Part shown: positions 10,826 through 22,242 of the stretch, piece by piece
Layout of the letters: each line of letters opens with the position of its first letter
How positions within the stretch are numbered: position 1 is the first letter of the stretch
NCBI GenBank assembly: GCA_004802725.1
Contig: SGPM01000332.1
Span: 1-29,851 of the forward strand
DNA from: Antrodiella citrinella
Lineage: Eukaryota; Basidiomycota; Agaricomycetes; Polyporales; Steccherinaceae
Direction of reading: 5' to 3'
DNA: 29,851 bases
The notes under the pieces: generated by a model
Database searches by the model: none
Seen by the model: the letters and a program-made list of their open reading frames with translations, nothing else
Told to the model about the DNA's origin: nothing
Translations under genes and position numbers: made by a program

Positions 10826-12613
10826 ATGATATTTCACTCATACTACACCACGATCTCATGGGGCTTCTGGCAAGCACGACGGTTCTTCAACCTGTTCATC
10901 AGCGTCAATCCCGTCAGTCATTCTTTTCGTATACGTGCATGGTTTGTGCTGACTCGACTGTAGAACATACATGAGGCTTTGAGATACCAAGAGGCCGAGG
11001 ACAAGCGATATCAGGACTATCCGGACGCGTTCGTTGAGCCAGACGAGTCGTATGTTGAGACGAGCACATACAGTCCTCTGGTGAGTGCATCTATTTTTGT
11101 GTGTCTATTTTGTTCTCATGATGTGCGTTATGAATAGACATGTTGCGAGGATCCAGTACCACATGAATCTTTCCCTATATTACACTCGCAGGACACCCTG
11201 CCCAAAGTTCTGAGGTCTTGTCGGCAGATGAAGGTCAGTCTTCATTGGTCGTAGACGTCGACTTGTTTGTCGGTTCTGATGTGCACTCTAGTATCGATCT
11301 GTCAGCGATGCAGCGGCCGAGCTGAAGAAGGTAGTGTGTCACTTTTGTCAATCATTTGAGCTAATATTCATTCGTGGCAGGCAAAAGAGCGCTGTAACTG
11401 GGCAACCGGTACACCTCGTCTACGCAGGACCAAGCGATGCGTATCCTGGCCGATGGTCTCCAACGCCGATGTGTTCAACCAGAACAGCCACGACGCTTCG
11501 CTGTCAGACGAATATTTTGAAGACCGTACTGACGTTGTTACCGAAGGTCCCGATCACAGCTCTCACTACGTGACCGCGCCGACCATGACGACACATGAAG
11601 AGCAGTCCAGTGGCTATTCTCAATTCGTGACTGCGCGTTCTTCCTTCGAGTGTGGTCTAGATTCCATCGACGAGGACAGCGTCGTGCACTTCTTCAGTCC
11701 GCCTCTCTACGTTGCTGCTCACTATGACTCTCAGCCTACCTATGAACCGAAAAACTTCCCTCATTCTTCAGGCTATGGCGACACTTCTTCGCAGACGTCT
11801 TCTTCCATCTTGTCCTCAGGTCTCTTATCATACAGACTAAACACTCCGAGACTCCCAATGCCCTCTCTGATGCTAACCTTGCCAACGCCGACAATCCCGA
11901 CAACACCGGTCTTCGTGCCCCAATCTCCGATCACGATCCCCAAGTATCTACATGCATGCTCAACACCCACCGCCCCTTCTAGTCAACCTTCTAGCCGAAT
12001 CCTCTCCAGCGCCCCNTCCATCCCGCGCTGCTTCCACTGCGGACTCGCCGAGTTCTCATCCGGAACCCAATGCGCCGACTGCTCCCAACAATGGCTCGCC
12101 TGCAAGATCTGGTACCAAGCGCACGATGGCGGGCGGAATCGCTATCTCACGGAACCGTACATCAAGCCCGCGGAGAGCAATGCACGGAGTAGGGCGATCG
12201 AAGATGTGCTTGGGGTTGCTGGGGGCAGTCTTGGTCCGCTCGAGCTCGGGCTAGGGATCGAATTCGAGACGGAGACGCCGAGGAAGAGACGGTTTTGGCG
12301 GTTCTCAAGGTGGTTGGCGAGTGCACCTGTCCCGGCTGAGGACATGCAAGCGAGCTTCGATTCTGGAAATGATTTAACCTTGGGCTTGAGATCGTCTGGC
12401 TTGGGCAACATCTGGGCGAAGACTGCTACGGGGATTGGACGTCTACGAGCTAAGGTTGCTGTGTTTCGGGACACTGTACATGAAGACGATATCTGGGAGA
12501 GCCCTGAGCCGGACTACCGTGTACCGCTTCCTGGACGTATACCCTACGCGGAGTCAAGGTTCGTCGAGCATTTGGCAGGGCAATATGGGAGCTTGGTGAT
12601 TTGTGTGTCATGA
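10826..12613 (+). CDS. Unrecognised protein with a CxxC-x10-CxxC cluster
   Basis: Five exons (10826-10912, 10964-11080, 11138-11233, 11292-11330, 11381-12613) join in frame to 523 aa from MIFHSYYTTISW. All four introns are 50-58 nt with GT-AG ends and phase 0, so this is a real spliced gene. The first 80 residues are aromatic then charged. Residues about 160-320 are Ser/Thr/Pro-rich, probably disordered. A possible zinc ribbon follows (C330, C333, C344, C347), then a folded-looking segment (WLACKIWYQAHDGGRNRYL). Next comes a basic patch (TPRKRRFWRF). The C-terminus is mixed and ends in LVICVS. I recognise no family, so no function is proposed. The ambiguous base at 12016 falls in a CCN codon (residue 325), which is proline whatever the base. 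Gene 806 bp downstream: NRAMP, same strand. Confidence 0.78.
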
Positions 12614-13419
12614 TAGTGCGGTGGGGTTGTATGTTTGTGTCGAGATCTAACCACATTCCTATCATTAACGGTGTCTATGATTCTCGGTTTGTCGTATGAT
12701 TGTTCGCAGGACCGGTCTTCTCGGGTGAGAAACGGAGAGACCTAGTACTTTCTGCCACCGCAATGTCAGCGTTTCAACTACTGATACTAGGGCAAGAGTG
12801 TACCCTGAAGTACCGACGTTGCGGTGACGCGCTCATGCAGGATATCCAATGTCTTCGATGAGCAAACCCGTGCCAGCTTTGCCCCGCTGGGCTGCCGGAA
12901 GCATTCGGATTCAGACCCAGACCTTTGGAACACCGCGAATAATGACTACATGACTCCTCGAGTGGCCCGCCACGATTGCTCAACGGAATCGATGCATTGC
13001 TATCCTGGATGAACCTCTGCTGCGACATCGAGGATGAGTACAGTAGATGTAAAAACATGTTGAGGGAATAGCCTGTGCGCGCCTAAGACCGATTGTGGCG
13101 GATGCAAATCGCGCGGTTAGACGGATCGCAAGCGCGGCGATTGGCGACTTTGTCAAACGGTATTCACGAGTCACTTACTTATTCTTTCATGGCCATCGAC
13201 CCATTCATGTACGTTCTCATGGCGGGGGGATGCAGCAAGCAGCAGCGAGGAGGAGAGGGACGGGTAATCTCGGGAACAGCGGGACTGCCCAAAGGGAGAG
13301 GATGAAAAGTGGCTTGCAAGTGTACCGTACCACCGTTTCTTCGTCCACTGTCTTGGGTTCTCTTCATCTCTCTTCATGTTCGACAACTCCTCTTCCTCTC
13401 GTTCCTCCTTCTTCCCGTC
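12614..13419. other. Intergenic: orphan gene 3' side and NRAMP promoter
   Basis: This 806-bp stretch lies between two plus-strand genes. Its last 80 bases before the NRAMP start are strongly pyrimidine-rich (CT-rich around 13340-13419), a common feature of fungal core promoters and 5' UTRs. No metal-response element was identified with confidence, and no gene is recognised. Confidence 0.5.
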
Positions 13420-15680
13420 ATGTCCCTCGATGCCCTCACGCCCCCGCCCACGTCCCCCGACGCTCAACACCCGGAGCCCGGAACGTCTCGTTTGAGGAAG
13501 ACCGCCCGACTCGTCGTTCACCACGCCGCAAAACATACCGGCGTCGGGATCGTCTGCGCAGTCGCCTACTTTGACCCGTGAGTAGCCTTGTTGTCATGCT
13601 CGAGCAGCGAGCTGATTGTTTTCCATGGTGTAGAGGAAACTGGGGTGTCGATCTCCAGGCTGGGTCGCAGTATGGCTACAAGCTCCTTTTCGTCGTGCTA
13701 CTAGCAGGCATCTTTGCTGCATTCCTTCAGGTCAGTACAGTATGTCGTTGGTCTATTTGTAGTACTCACATCTATTCTAGGTGCTTGCTTCTCGCCTGGG
13801 ATGTGTCACAGGCCTCGGTATGTCCTTTCCCAATCCCACATCCTCTATTGGTTCCTAATCCGCCTCTTCAACAGACCTAGCCTCACACTGTCGCCTACTT
13901 CTCTACGACCGTCCAAAACACAAAATGTTTTACCGCTGGTTCATGATGTACCCTCTCTACATCCTCTCCGAGATCGCCATCATCAGTACAGATCTCGCAG
14001 AGCTCCTGGGTTCCGCCATCGCCCTTTGTCTTCTGTTTCCGACTCTTCCTCTGTGGGCAGGTGTGCTCATTACCGCTTCCGACGTGATCCTACTCTTGGC
14101 GCTCCGTGACCCTCTGGGCGGCAAACCGGTCAGGTTGTTCGAACTTCTCATAGCTGGGCTGGTACGTCTTCATTTTTGTCGTGTGGTATCGCGTGCCTTG
14201 ACTGACGACGTCTGTTTGTAGGTTCTCACAGTACTCATATGCATGATTGTCATCATCTCAAGAGTGAATGTCCAGTGGGGTCCTGCGTTTGATGGCTTCC
14301 TTCCCTCGGACTCTCTCTTCAAGCACGGGGCGCTTTATACCTGTACGTATGGCTCCCTACTTCTTGAGCGTCACGTATTCACCCTCCCGTCTTTCAGCTA
14401 TTGGCATTATCGGCGCTACCGTCATGCCACACAGTCTATTCCTCGGCTCCGCGCTCGCAACACAAGACAGACTAGCGATGAAACCTCTCCCAGAGTCACA
14501 GCCAGAAGCTGTCTCCACTGGTCTCACGTCGCACACTTGTGTCACTGAATCCCAGTTCACACTTGATTCCACGACGAAGTCTCCGATTTCAACACATTCA
14601 TCACCACGTCACAGTACGTTGGTCAGCAGGACGAAGAGGTCGTTCCGGAAGGTCTTTCGAATCATCCCGTTGCGGGAATATGCGGATGAGCCGAAGAATC
14701 ACAAAGAGAGGGAGAACAACGTTTATGATTTCGTGCGCGCGCATATATACCATGGCATGCTCGATATCGTGATCAGTCTTCTTGGATTCGCTGTCCTTAT
14801 CAATGCCTTGTGAGTTAATCGGCCGACTACACGCGATTCTTGTGCTTATATTGTATCATTGCAGAATCCTAATCCTTGCAAGTGCGGTGTTCTTCTACGG
14901 TTCAGGTAAAGGTTCAGGTTCACCTGCAAGCCTTTTCGACGCACACGCGCTCCTGAAGGACGTCGTAGGCGAAGGTCAGCGCATAGACCTAGCTCACACC
15001 TGTCATAGCCATCATGCTCATCTATATGTTACATCAGGTGCAGCGACCTTGTTCGCCATAGCCCTCCTCGCCTCCGGACAGAGCTCCTCGATCATCGCAA
15101 CAATGGCCGGGCAAACCGTCTCAGAAGGGTTCCTCCGATGGCGCATCTCTGTAAGCCCCTCTCCTCCCCCTCCTTTACCACCCCCATTCACTCTGTCTTC
15201 TCGTTGTAGCCTGTGATGCGTCGTCTGATCACGCGCTGCCTCGGGCTGATCCCCTCCATGGCGGTGGCGATCGGGGCGGGGCGGGGCGGCGTCGACACGC
15301 TGCTCGTCGCGTCGCAGGTGGTGCTCTCGATCATCCTGCCGTTCATCGTTTTCCCGCTGTTGTGGGTGACGTGTTCGAAGGAGGTTATGAGTGTTAAAAA
15401 ACCACTTTCACCAAACAGCGATGCTGCTTCTTCTGCTCCCCATCCTGAGTGCACCACACCGCTAGAAATATCATCGCCATCGTCGTCACTGCCGTCGACG
15501 CCCTCCGTCCCTGCTAATGCAGCAGACCACGTGTATGACCCAGAACAAAACGCGCAGGAGGAAATCGTGGACTACTCAAACGGGTGGATCTCCACTGCGA
15601 TTGGGTGGACGATCTGGTTGATCGTGTTGGTCGCGAACGTGTATGCGATTGTCACGTTAGCGATGGGGCAGGGTGGTTGA
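13420..15680 (+). CDS. NRAMP-family divalent metal ion transporter (Smf type)
   Basis: Nine exons (13420-13577, 13634-13730, 13781-13817, 13875-14161, 14222-14342, 14398-14809, 14865-14974, 15038-15150, 15210-15680) give 601 aa from [15 protein letters not shown] proteins move Mn2+, Fe2+ and similar ions with protons across plasma, endosomal or vacuolar membranes. The two metal-binding unwound helices are clear: DPGNWGVD in TM1 (D52-N55) and ATVMPHSLF in TM6 (about 240-248, M243). [20 protein letters not shown] in TM8 is also typical. The polar loop after TM6 is long (about residues 255-330), and a second polar stretch precedes the last helix ([16 protein letters not shown]). Intron 7 (14975-15037) is 63 nt with no in-frame stop. 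Which organelle and metal it serves cannot be told from the sequence; which of the yeast SMF paralogues it matches is also unclear. Confidence 0.94.
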
Positions 15681-16003
15681 TTGCGTCACAGAGTTATAGT
15701 TTGCGACGTTTCTTTCACGGATTCTAGATTCTCTTTGCCGGACACTTCCATGACTGTGATTTTGACGACCTCATGCTATCTATCTTTTTATCTACTTTTT
15801 TTGGTTGCTACTAATGCTAATGTAATGTTATATCCGATGTTCGAGATGGCCTTCATTCTGCTCGACAGTGCAAGGCTATCTGGAAGTGAACATGCTGTGA
15901 TATCATGAGATGCAGAGATGTACGATACATATGCAAGAGACTGGCGTAGTATGCAAGATGCAAGATAGATTTGTCGAGAATGAACAGAGGTACGAAATAA
16001 CGT
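15681..16003. other. Convergent intergenic region, shared 3' ends
   Basis: The stop codons of the NRAMP gene (plus) and UTP14 (minus) face each other across 323 bp. The stretch is AT-richer than its surroundings, especially 15770-15840, as expected for 3' UTRs and polyadenylation signals. No gene is recognised. Confidence 0.55.
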
Positions 16004-19000
16004 CTAGAGCAGCTTCTCCAACGGCGAGATGACAACACCAGGCTACACACAAACCCATTAGCAAAACTGTTCTTTCACTACACAAGAGAACACACACCTT
16101 CGTAACGACCCTCGGCAGCGTCCCCCTCTGGAACCCGACCCTCGTATTCCACTCCGTCCCCAATGGCGTCCCCATACTCCGCTCGAATTGCGCCTTACTG
16201 GTATACGGGAACGGCAAGTCCTTCACGAGGTACTTCGCCGCTTTCTTGTCCCTCTTTTCAGAGATCATGACGTGGGGTTTTGCGAAGTCAGCGCGGGAGC
16301 GCGGGTCGACACCCGCGACTTTTTTGAGGAGGTGCGGTTTGGGAGGGGCCTTGCGTGTGCCGGTGCCGCCCCATGAGCCCTAGAAGACGGGAAGACAGGG
16401 TTAGCGTTAAAATCATAGAAACATGAAGGAGAGGGAAGCATACCCAGCCTGGAAGCGTCGTATCAACCTCTTTCGGCGCATCCCCCTGTATCTCCTGTCG
16501 CTTGGTCTCTTCGAAGGCCAACTGCACGTTATCGCCCGCAAATGCACGTGCAACGAGATCGCGCTGCTCGAATGCTCTGACGGCTCGCGCTTTGCCTTTG
16601 AGCTTAGAGTCGATGTTATGCTCTTGCTCGTCCAGCTCACTGTTTGCGTCTGAGTCGTCTGAGTCGTCGTTGAGCACTTGACTAGCAGCAGCGGTAGGAG
16701 TAGAAGCAGCGGAGGCTTTACCCTTTCCTTTTGCCGACTTCTTCTCTTTGGCTGTGGTTGCCGTGGTGGAAGATGACGAAGGACCTGCAGTTTTTGAGCT
16801 CGCACCTGCCGCAGTGATGACATCCGCCATCTCAACGTCCACAGCCGCGTCCTCCTTCGCCTTCGCCTTCTGCTCCTCCAGCGTCTGTTTCTTCTTCCTC
16901 AGCTTATGTCTCGCTTTCTCCACGCCCTTGCTATCCTTACTGACCATCACCTCATGCTTCCTCTGTACCGCTATCCCACGCACGTCCGGTGCGCCGTCCT
17001 CGCTACGGGGGACGAGCCAGGGGTTCGGTATTTCCTCTGCAGGCGTGTAGAGGATGCGTTCCGAGCGAGCTGAGACGGGGGAGGCTACGGCGGAGTTGGG
17101 CTGTGCGGGGTCGGACAGGAAGTCTGTGGACTTGAGCGTGACGCTGGATGTGTCCGATGCTAGGGAGTGCTTGGGACGTAATCCACCAAGCTACAATATC
17201 AAACCAAACAAACAGAGCACACAAAGATAAACGGAAGGCCGGTCAGCATACGAAATGGACAGCGTTTGAGAATGTGAAGAGACGTACCAGTGCTCCTGGG
17301 CGGTAGGTAACACGCCCACCGATCCGTGCAATTTGTGCCTCGCCGTGAGGGCCCGCAGAGTCAGGCGCGTCCTCGTCGCCATCTTCATCTGGTCCCCGGC
17401 CGCCCAGTTCCTTGACGAAATCGTCCACCATCTGGTTGGAACGTTGTGCGTCCCGAGCCGTAGCGTCCTTCATGAACTTCATCTTAAAGACGCCCTTGCT
17501 TGTTCCTTCTGACAGAGAATCGTTCTCTTGGCGGAGAGTATTGAGCTCATCGAACGCTCTGGCTTTGATCGTCTCGTCGTCTTCGTCGCTATTATCGTCG
17601 TCGTCCCCGTTACCGCTCTCCTCGCCACTGTCTTCACCCCGGATTCGCCTCCGGAGCTTCTCCCCTCGATCCAACATCTCCGCGATATCTCTCCTCTGGT
17701 CCTCGTTCAGCTCCCCACGGTGCTTCATCGACTGAGCCCATTTACCCGTGTTCTTATGCTTCAACGTCGCCCTTTCCTTCGCCCTCTCCGTCTCCATCTT
17801 CAACCTCCCCTCCTCGTCATCCTCGTCCACGCCGTCCTCGCCTTCGCCAAGCTTCGCAGTCAACTTCGCCTTCGCCCTTTTCTGCAGACGGCGGTAGGTC
17901 TTGCTCTTAATCTTGGCGACGCGTTTCGCTTTGGCTTCCGCGCGGAACATGAGCTCGCGGGTCTTCGCTAGCTCGGCGCGGCGCTCGGCGACCTCTTCGA
18001 CGGTGAGATGGTTCATCTTGAGAGACTCTGTTGCGGCAATGTCTTTCTCGCCGCGGAGGTTGGCGGCTGCCATGAGCTTGTCGACTGCGCTTTCCATCTC
18101 TGTCGTTGGCTAGAAATTGCATGAGTCGGTGTGGGCACGGTAAAATACATGGGTAAGCATACCTTGAACTTGGCAGCAAGCTGCAGACTCGAAGTCTTCT
18201 CAAATGCCGGACCCTGCAGAGGGAAACTTAAGTGTTCGGCCTAAACACGAAGCGACGTCAATATGAAAGTCAATATCAAGACGACGACCGAAGAACAAAC
18301 CTCCTTGATCCTCTTCATAGTGGCACTCCATTTATCGACTTCCTCCTTGGTCTGATCATACGCAGCTTCACGATCCAAACGTTCCTGAGTACGCGTAGGC
18401 AGAGGAGCAGAAAGCGTCTTATGTTTGGAGGAAGTAGAGGTGAGGATCTTGGCCGATTTCTTCAGGGATTGAAGGTTGGCGGACGTCGAAGTGGAGGCGA
18501 GAGGTGCCAGAAGATCGTCCAGGTTGAGCTTTGTCGCACCTGAATACACAAATCAGGACATTGTTAGTTTAAATTCTGCGCGGGAGAGACTCTAACGTGC
18601 CTATATGCGTGGCGAACTCGTTTTCGACGCCGGACTCTGTACGGTCTTGCAACAGGCGGCGCTTCTGCGGTCGAGCCTCTGCGGCAGGAGCATTCGACAC
18701 ATCCTCCTCATCTTCAGGGAGCTTGCGCTTTTGTCCCGCGTCAAGACTTGTGATGAAGGTCTGTAGGCTGTCAAAGCTAGACGTAGCGTTGTCGTCTTCG
18801 TCTTCTGAAGCTGAGATCACGGCGTCCTCCTCGTCCTCGTCCCCGTCTTCACTGCCTTCTTCGTCTTCTTCGTCATCGTCTGCTCCATCTTCAAGTGCGT
18901 CGTCCCCCTCTTCCTCTTCGACGCGTCTGTGAGGTGCCTCTTCAATCTTGGCCTTCTTCGCAACCTTACTAGACCCTTCATCCTCACTCAATGCTTCCCC

Positions 19001-19705
19001 TCTGTCGTCCATAATATCCAAAACATCAATAAACTCGTTCGCATCGCCCTCTTCCTCCTCCTCTTCATCGCTTCCGCCATCTTCACCTTCAGAGGCCGAT
19101 GACATCTCCTCTTTCTCAGCAGGCATTTCTTCCTCGACTGAGTCTTCATTCAAGTCCACCTCGGCGAAGCGGACACCCTTGACCGGGGTTGCTTTCGTCT
19201 TTTTTGACGATGCCTTAGCTTTTGGTTTCTATGATAATGCGTGATCCATGGAATCGATTAATTAGATTAGCACAATGTCCGAACGAAAACATGCATGTAG
19301 ACGCACCTGTCCTGATGCGAAACCAAAGCCCGCATACCGCTCCTCATCGCTTTCGTCAAAAGCGCCATCCGAGTCAATCTCTTCGTCCTCGTCTTCCCCA
19401 ATCTCCATATCGTCTTCGAATTCACCAACCAGCCTTGGCTTTCCCTTCCCGCTTGGTCCTCTGCGATCATCTTCATCGTCACTACCACCCCTTCCAGCAC
19501 CTAGCATCTCATCCTTCTCCAGCAACATCTTCATCTTCCCCCTCCTCTCCTTTTCTTGGTGGTGCTCATACACATCGGAGACACCACGACCTGCAGATTT
19601 TTTGGCCTTGAGAGTTTGGCGTTTGGCATAACCGTTCGCGTTGAACACCTTGTTGTCTTTGACCTGCGTTTTCCGGGGTCTACCAGAGTTTTGCGGCCGT
19701 ACCAT
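16004..19705 (-). CDS. UTP14: U3 snoRNP / SSU processome protein Utp14
   Basis: Eight minus-strand exons (19705-19307, 19228-18601, 18539-18301, 18240-18163, 18109-17288, 17190-16444, 16379-16098, 16042-16004) give 1077 aa from MVRPQNSGRPRK. Utp14 is a nucleolar scaffold of the small-subunit processome; in yeast it binds and stimulates the helicase Dhr1, which removes U3 snoRNA from pre-18S rRNA. Seen here: a basic N-terminus, long Glu/Asp runs (about residues 85-330), GVENEFATHIGATKLNLDDL, the family signature KTYRRLQKRAKAK, LKHKNTGKWAQSMKHRGEL, NPWLVPR, LPGWGSWGGTGTRK, and the C-terminal PFPYTSKAQFERSMGTPLG and RVVTKPGVVISPLEKLL. Intron 2 (18540-18600) must use a GC donor to keep the frame and the conserved GVENEF segment. 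The intron at 17191-17287 (97 nt) is the longest of the gene. The C-terminal exon is 39 nt. Fungal Utp14 is usually somewhat shorter; the extra length is acidic linker. Confidence 0.95.
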
Positions 19706-20465
19706 TGTGAAAATGCTGGAAGTGGGTCGTGAACAGGGTATAATGCCTGTATGTTCTAATGAACAGGATGAAAAGACGCCACATTCCTGTAGCCGTGAAA
19801 TTGCTACGTTATCACGTAAATATGATTCGATCATCGTCAAGCGCCTCTGCGGTTATTTTCAACTCGAACTTGAACTTGTTCAGGCTCATCATGCTCATCG
19901 TTCACTCCCTCCAAGTCACTCAAATATATGGTCGTCAAATTCCATTCATGACATTTTTAGCATGGATGGAAGCTTTCTTACCGTTCAAATTCTTGATCTC
20001 AGCGGCTGTCCGAAGAAGTCTCTTCACGCGTCCGGTCTTCATGATCTTCATGTCTGAAAGTGGACTCAGACGGACATTCAACGTACTGCAATGCAGCATC
20101 ATGAAGTGGTACGTTTGGATATCTTGCGCTCGATAAGATGCTGATGGTCACCTATCTCCAACAGTGTTCTTCGGGAAAAGATTGTATATGCCGTAGTTTT
20201 GTTGTGAGCTTCGTTCTCAGGACAAGGCGACCGTGGCACCCCCGAAACTTCCATTGGCCGATTTCTCAACGACGATGGGTCATATGCCATCCGGTGCTCA
20301 CTTACTCCATGATGCTCTCGACATGCAGAGGCAGCCGCAGGATATCGGCATTCCGTGTCTGCCGTGTATTTAGGCCGCAGCGTTGGCTATCGCTAGAGTT
20401 TGTTTAACTCAGCCCCAGATCTTCCGAATCTCTTGTAGTACCTCGCCGAAACGTCTCAGTTAGAT
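19706..20465. other. Divergent intergenic region between UTP14 and the aldo-keto reductase
   Basis: This 760-bp stretch should carry both promoters. Overlapping open frames occur on both strands. The minus-strand one at 20290-20099 (containing RRTLLEIGDHQHLIERK) looks protein-like, but it lacks recognisable neighbours, splice partners or family, so I do not call a gene. Confidence 0.45.
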
Positions 20466-22242
20466 ATGTCTACAGACTCTCATCCGCACTTTGACCCCAA
20501 GAACATGCCGTTCAGGAGGCTCGGGTCTAGTGGCTTAAGAGTGCCTGTGTTTTCGCTTGGGGGATGTCAGTTCCTGTTCTGAGACGAACCTTCTGAACAC
20601 CTTGGACTGATAGCATTTGTCTTACTATGGGTAGGGCTCACTTTGGGCGCGACAGTACAAGGAGATCCTGTCAAGGTATGTATTCCACTCCGGTCATTCG
20701 TGTGTTTTCTCACTTCGTTTTGGTAGGAAATAATCAAGACTGCGTTTGACAATGGCATCAATATGTACCTGCCGTGCCTATGCTTCCGAACAGATCACCG
20801 TATATTAACCACACTGCTAGGTTTGATACAGCAGAAGCTTATGCGAAGGGGAACTCTGAGATCGAGATGCACGTCTTCTCGCACCCATCTATCGTCTTCT
20901 TATGTGCTGACATATGACAAAAACAAGGGGCCGGGTCATTAAAGAGTTGAATTTACGACGCACAGATCTTGTGATTTCCACAAAGTTGTTCTGGGGTCTT
21001 CGCAATGGTCCAAACGACGGTGGCCTGTCCAGAAAACAGTATGTGCACGTTCCAAGGCACCATCTTGAAGGGTTCACTCATTATGTGACTTGTCTCTAGC
21101 ATCATTGAAGGTACTCAAGAAGCATTGCAGCGTCTGCAACTCGACTATGTCGACATTTTGTTCGCACACCGCTGTGATCCCACCGGTAAGTGCAGCGTAT
21201 CTTGATTCTACGGCACCGCTCACCCATACTGGATTAATTAGTCCCGATGGAAGAAATCGTCCGTGCGTTCAATTTCGTCATAGAGAAGGGCTGGGTGGGT
21301 TCCCTTGTCACCTAGACCTGAAAATGAGCACTGACCGAGGGCGCAGGCTTTCTATTGGGCAACATCCGAATGGACAGCGCTTCAGATTGAAGAGGCTCAC
21401 CGTATGTCATGGCCCTCGTGCGTGGGTGAATGTGCGGTACTAATCTGAACCATGCCGCAGACGTGGCCACGAAGTTGGGTCTGATAGCACCCGTTGCAGA
21501 ACAATGCATGCATAATATGATCTCGAGAGAACGGCCCGAGAAGGAGTATGAGTAAGCAAACTCTAGTGTGTCCTACCCCCGCGACATGCTATAACTCATT
21601 TCGTTCAAAATCGTTGCATCAGACCGTTGTACAAGAGATATGATCTTGGCACTACGGTCTATTCCGCTTTGGCGGGCGGTTTCCTCACTGGAAAGGTATG
21701 TGTCTTGAAGGACTTCGCTTCGTAATTCGTGACTGATCTCTCTTCAGTATAACAGTGGTATTCCCGAAGACTCCCGCTTCAAGATACATCCTAACATATA
21801 CGGAGCCAAGGCGGCCAGCCTGACTACTGCTGAAGGCTTGAAAGAGATAGCTAAGATCAAAGCTCTTACAGAAATTGCAGAAAATGGTTTGTACCGCTTC
21901 AAAGCAATGGAATCCAGCACCGCTCATATTACTTCGTTCATCAAGAGCTGGGATGTTCAATGTCCGCTTTGGCCCTTGCCTGGGTCGCCAAATTCCCGAC
22001 TACGAGCACCGTCATATTGGGAGCCACTAAACCTGAACAAATTTTAGAGAATCTGAAAGCGCTGGAGGTCATTCCCAAACTGACTCCCGACATCTTAGAA
22101 AGGATCGAACAGACCCTTGATAACAAGCCTGCGCCTCCGGTAAGGATGCATCTTGTTCTCACTGTCAATTATCCTTACCTACACGATGATCTCGCAGCCG
22201 ACATACGGCAGATACCCCCTCGACAAGTCTGGCAGGCGGTGA
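20466..22242 (+). CDS. Aldo-keto reductase, potassium-channel beta-subunit-like
   Basis: Thirteen exons (20466-20565, 20635-20675, 20727-20764, 20821-20868, 20928-21038, 21100-21185, 21242-21294, 21347-21401, 21461-21551, 21623-21695, 21748-21886, 21946-22139, 22198-22242) give 357 aa. The fold is a TIM-barrel NADPH-dependent reductase. The catalytic tetrad is complete: D62 and Y67 in FDTAEAYAKG, K95 in VISTKLFWG, H136 in ILFAHRCDP. FRRLGSSGLRVPVFSLGGW, the STKLFWG strand and the ATKPEQILENLKAL cofactor-binding end are typical of the group that includes voltage-gated K+ channel beta subunits and related fungal oxidoreductases. It probably reduces aldehydes or ketones; the physiological substrate is unknown. 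Intron 4 (20869-20927) uses a GC donor (GCACGT). The C-terminal exon gives PTYGRYPLDKSGRR and the stop, after a standard intron at 22140-22197; reading through that intron would give an unrelated tail. Confidence 0.92.

Noticed and set aside
13171..13536. 121-codon minus-strand frame across the NRAMP start
   Set aside because: Antisense to the first NRAMP exon and its pyrimidine-rich leader; low-complexity Glu/Arg content and no splice context.
19275..19631. Long Ser-rich open frame on the plus strand, and similar ones at 17412-17735 and 18597-19244
   Set aside because: They are antisense shadows of the Glu/Asp-rich exons of UTP14 (GAG/GAT runs read as CTC/ATC and TCC/TCT codons).
20099..20290. 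Minus-strand 63-codon frame containing LEIGDHQHLIERK
   Set aside because: Looks protein-like, but no adjoining exon, start context or family could be found; kept only as a note in the intergenic entry.
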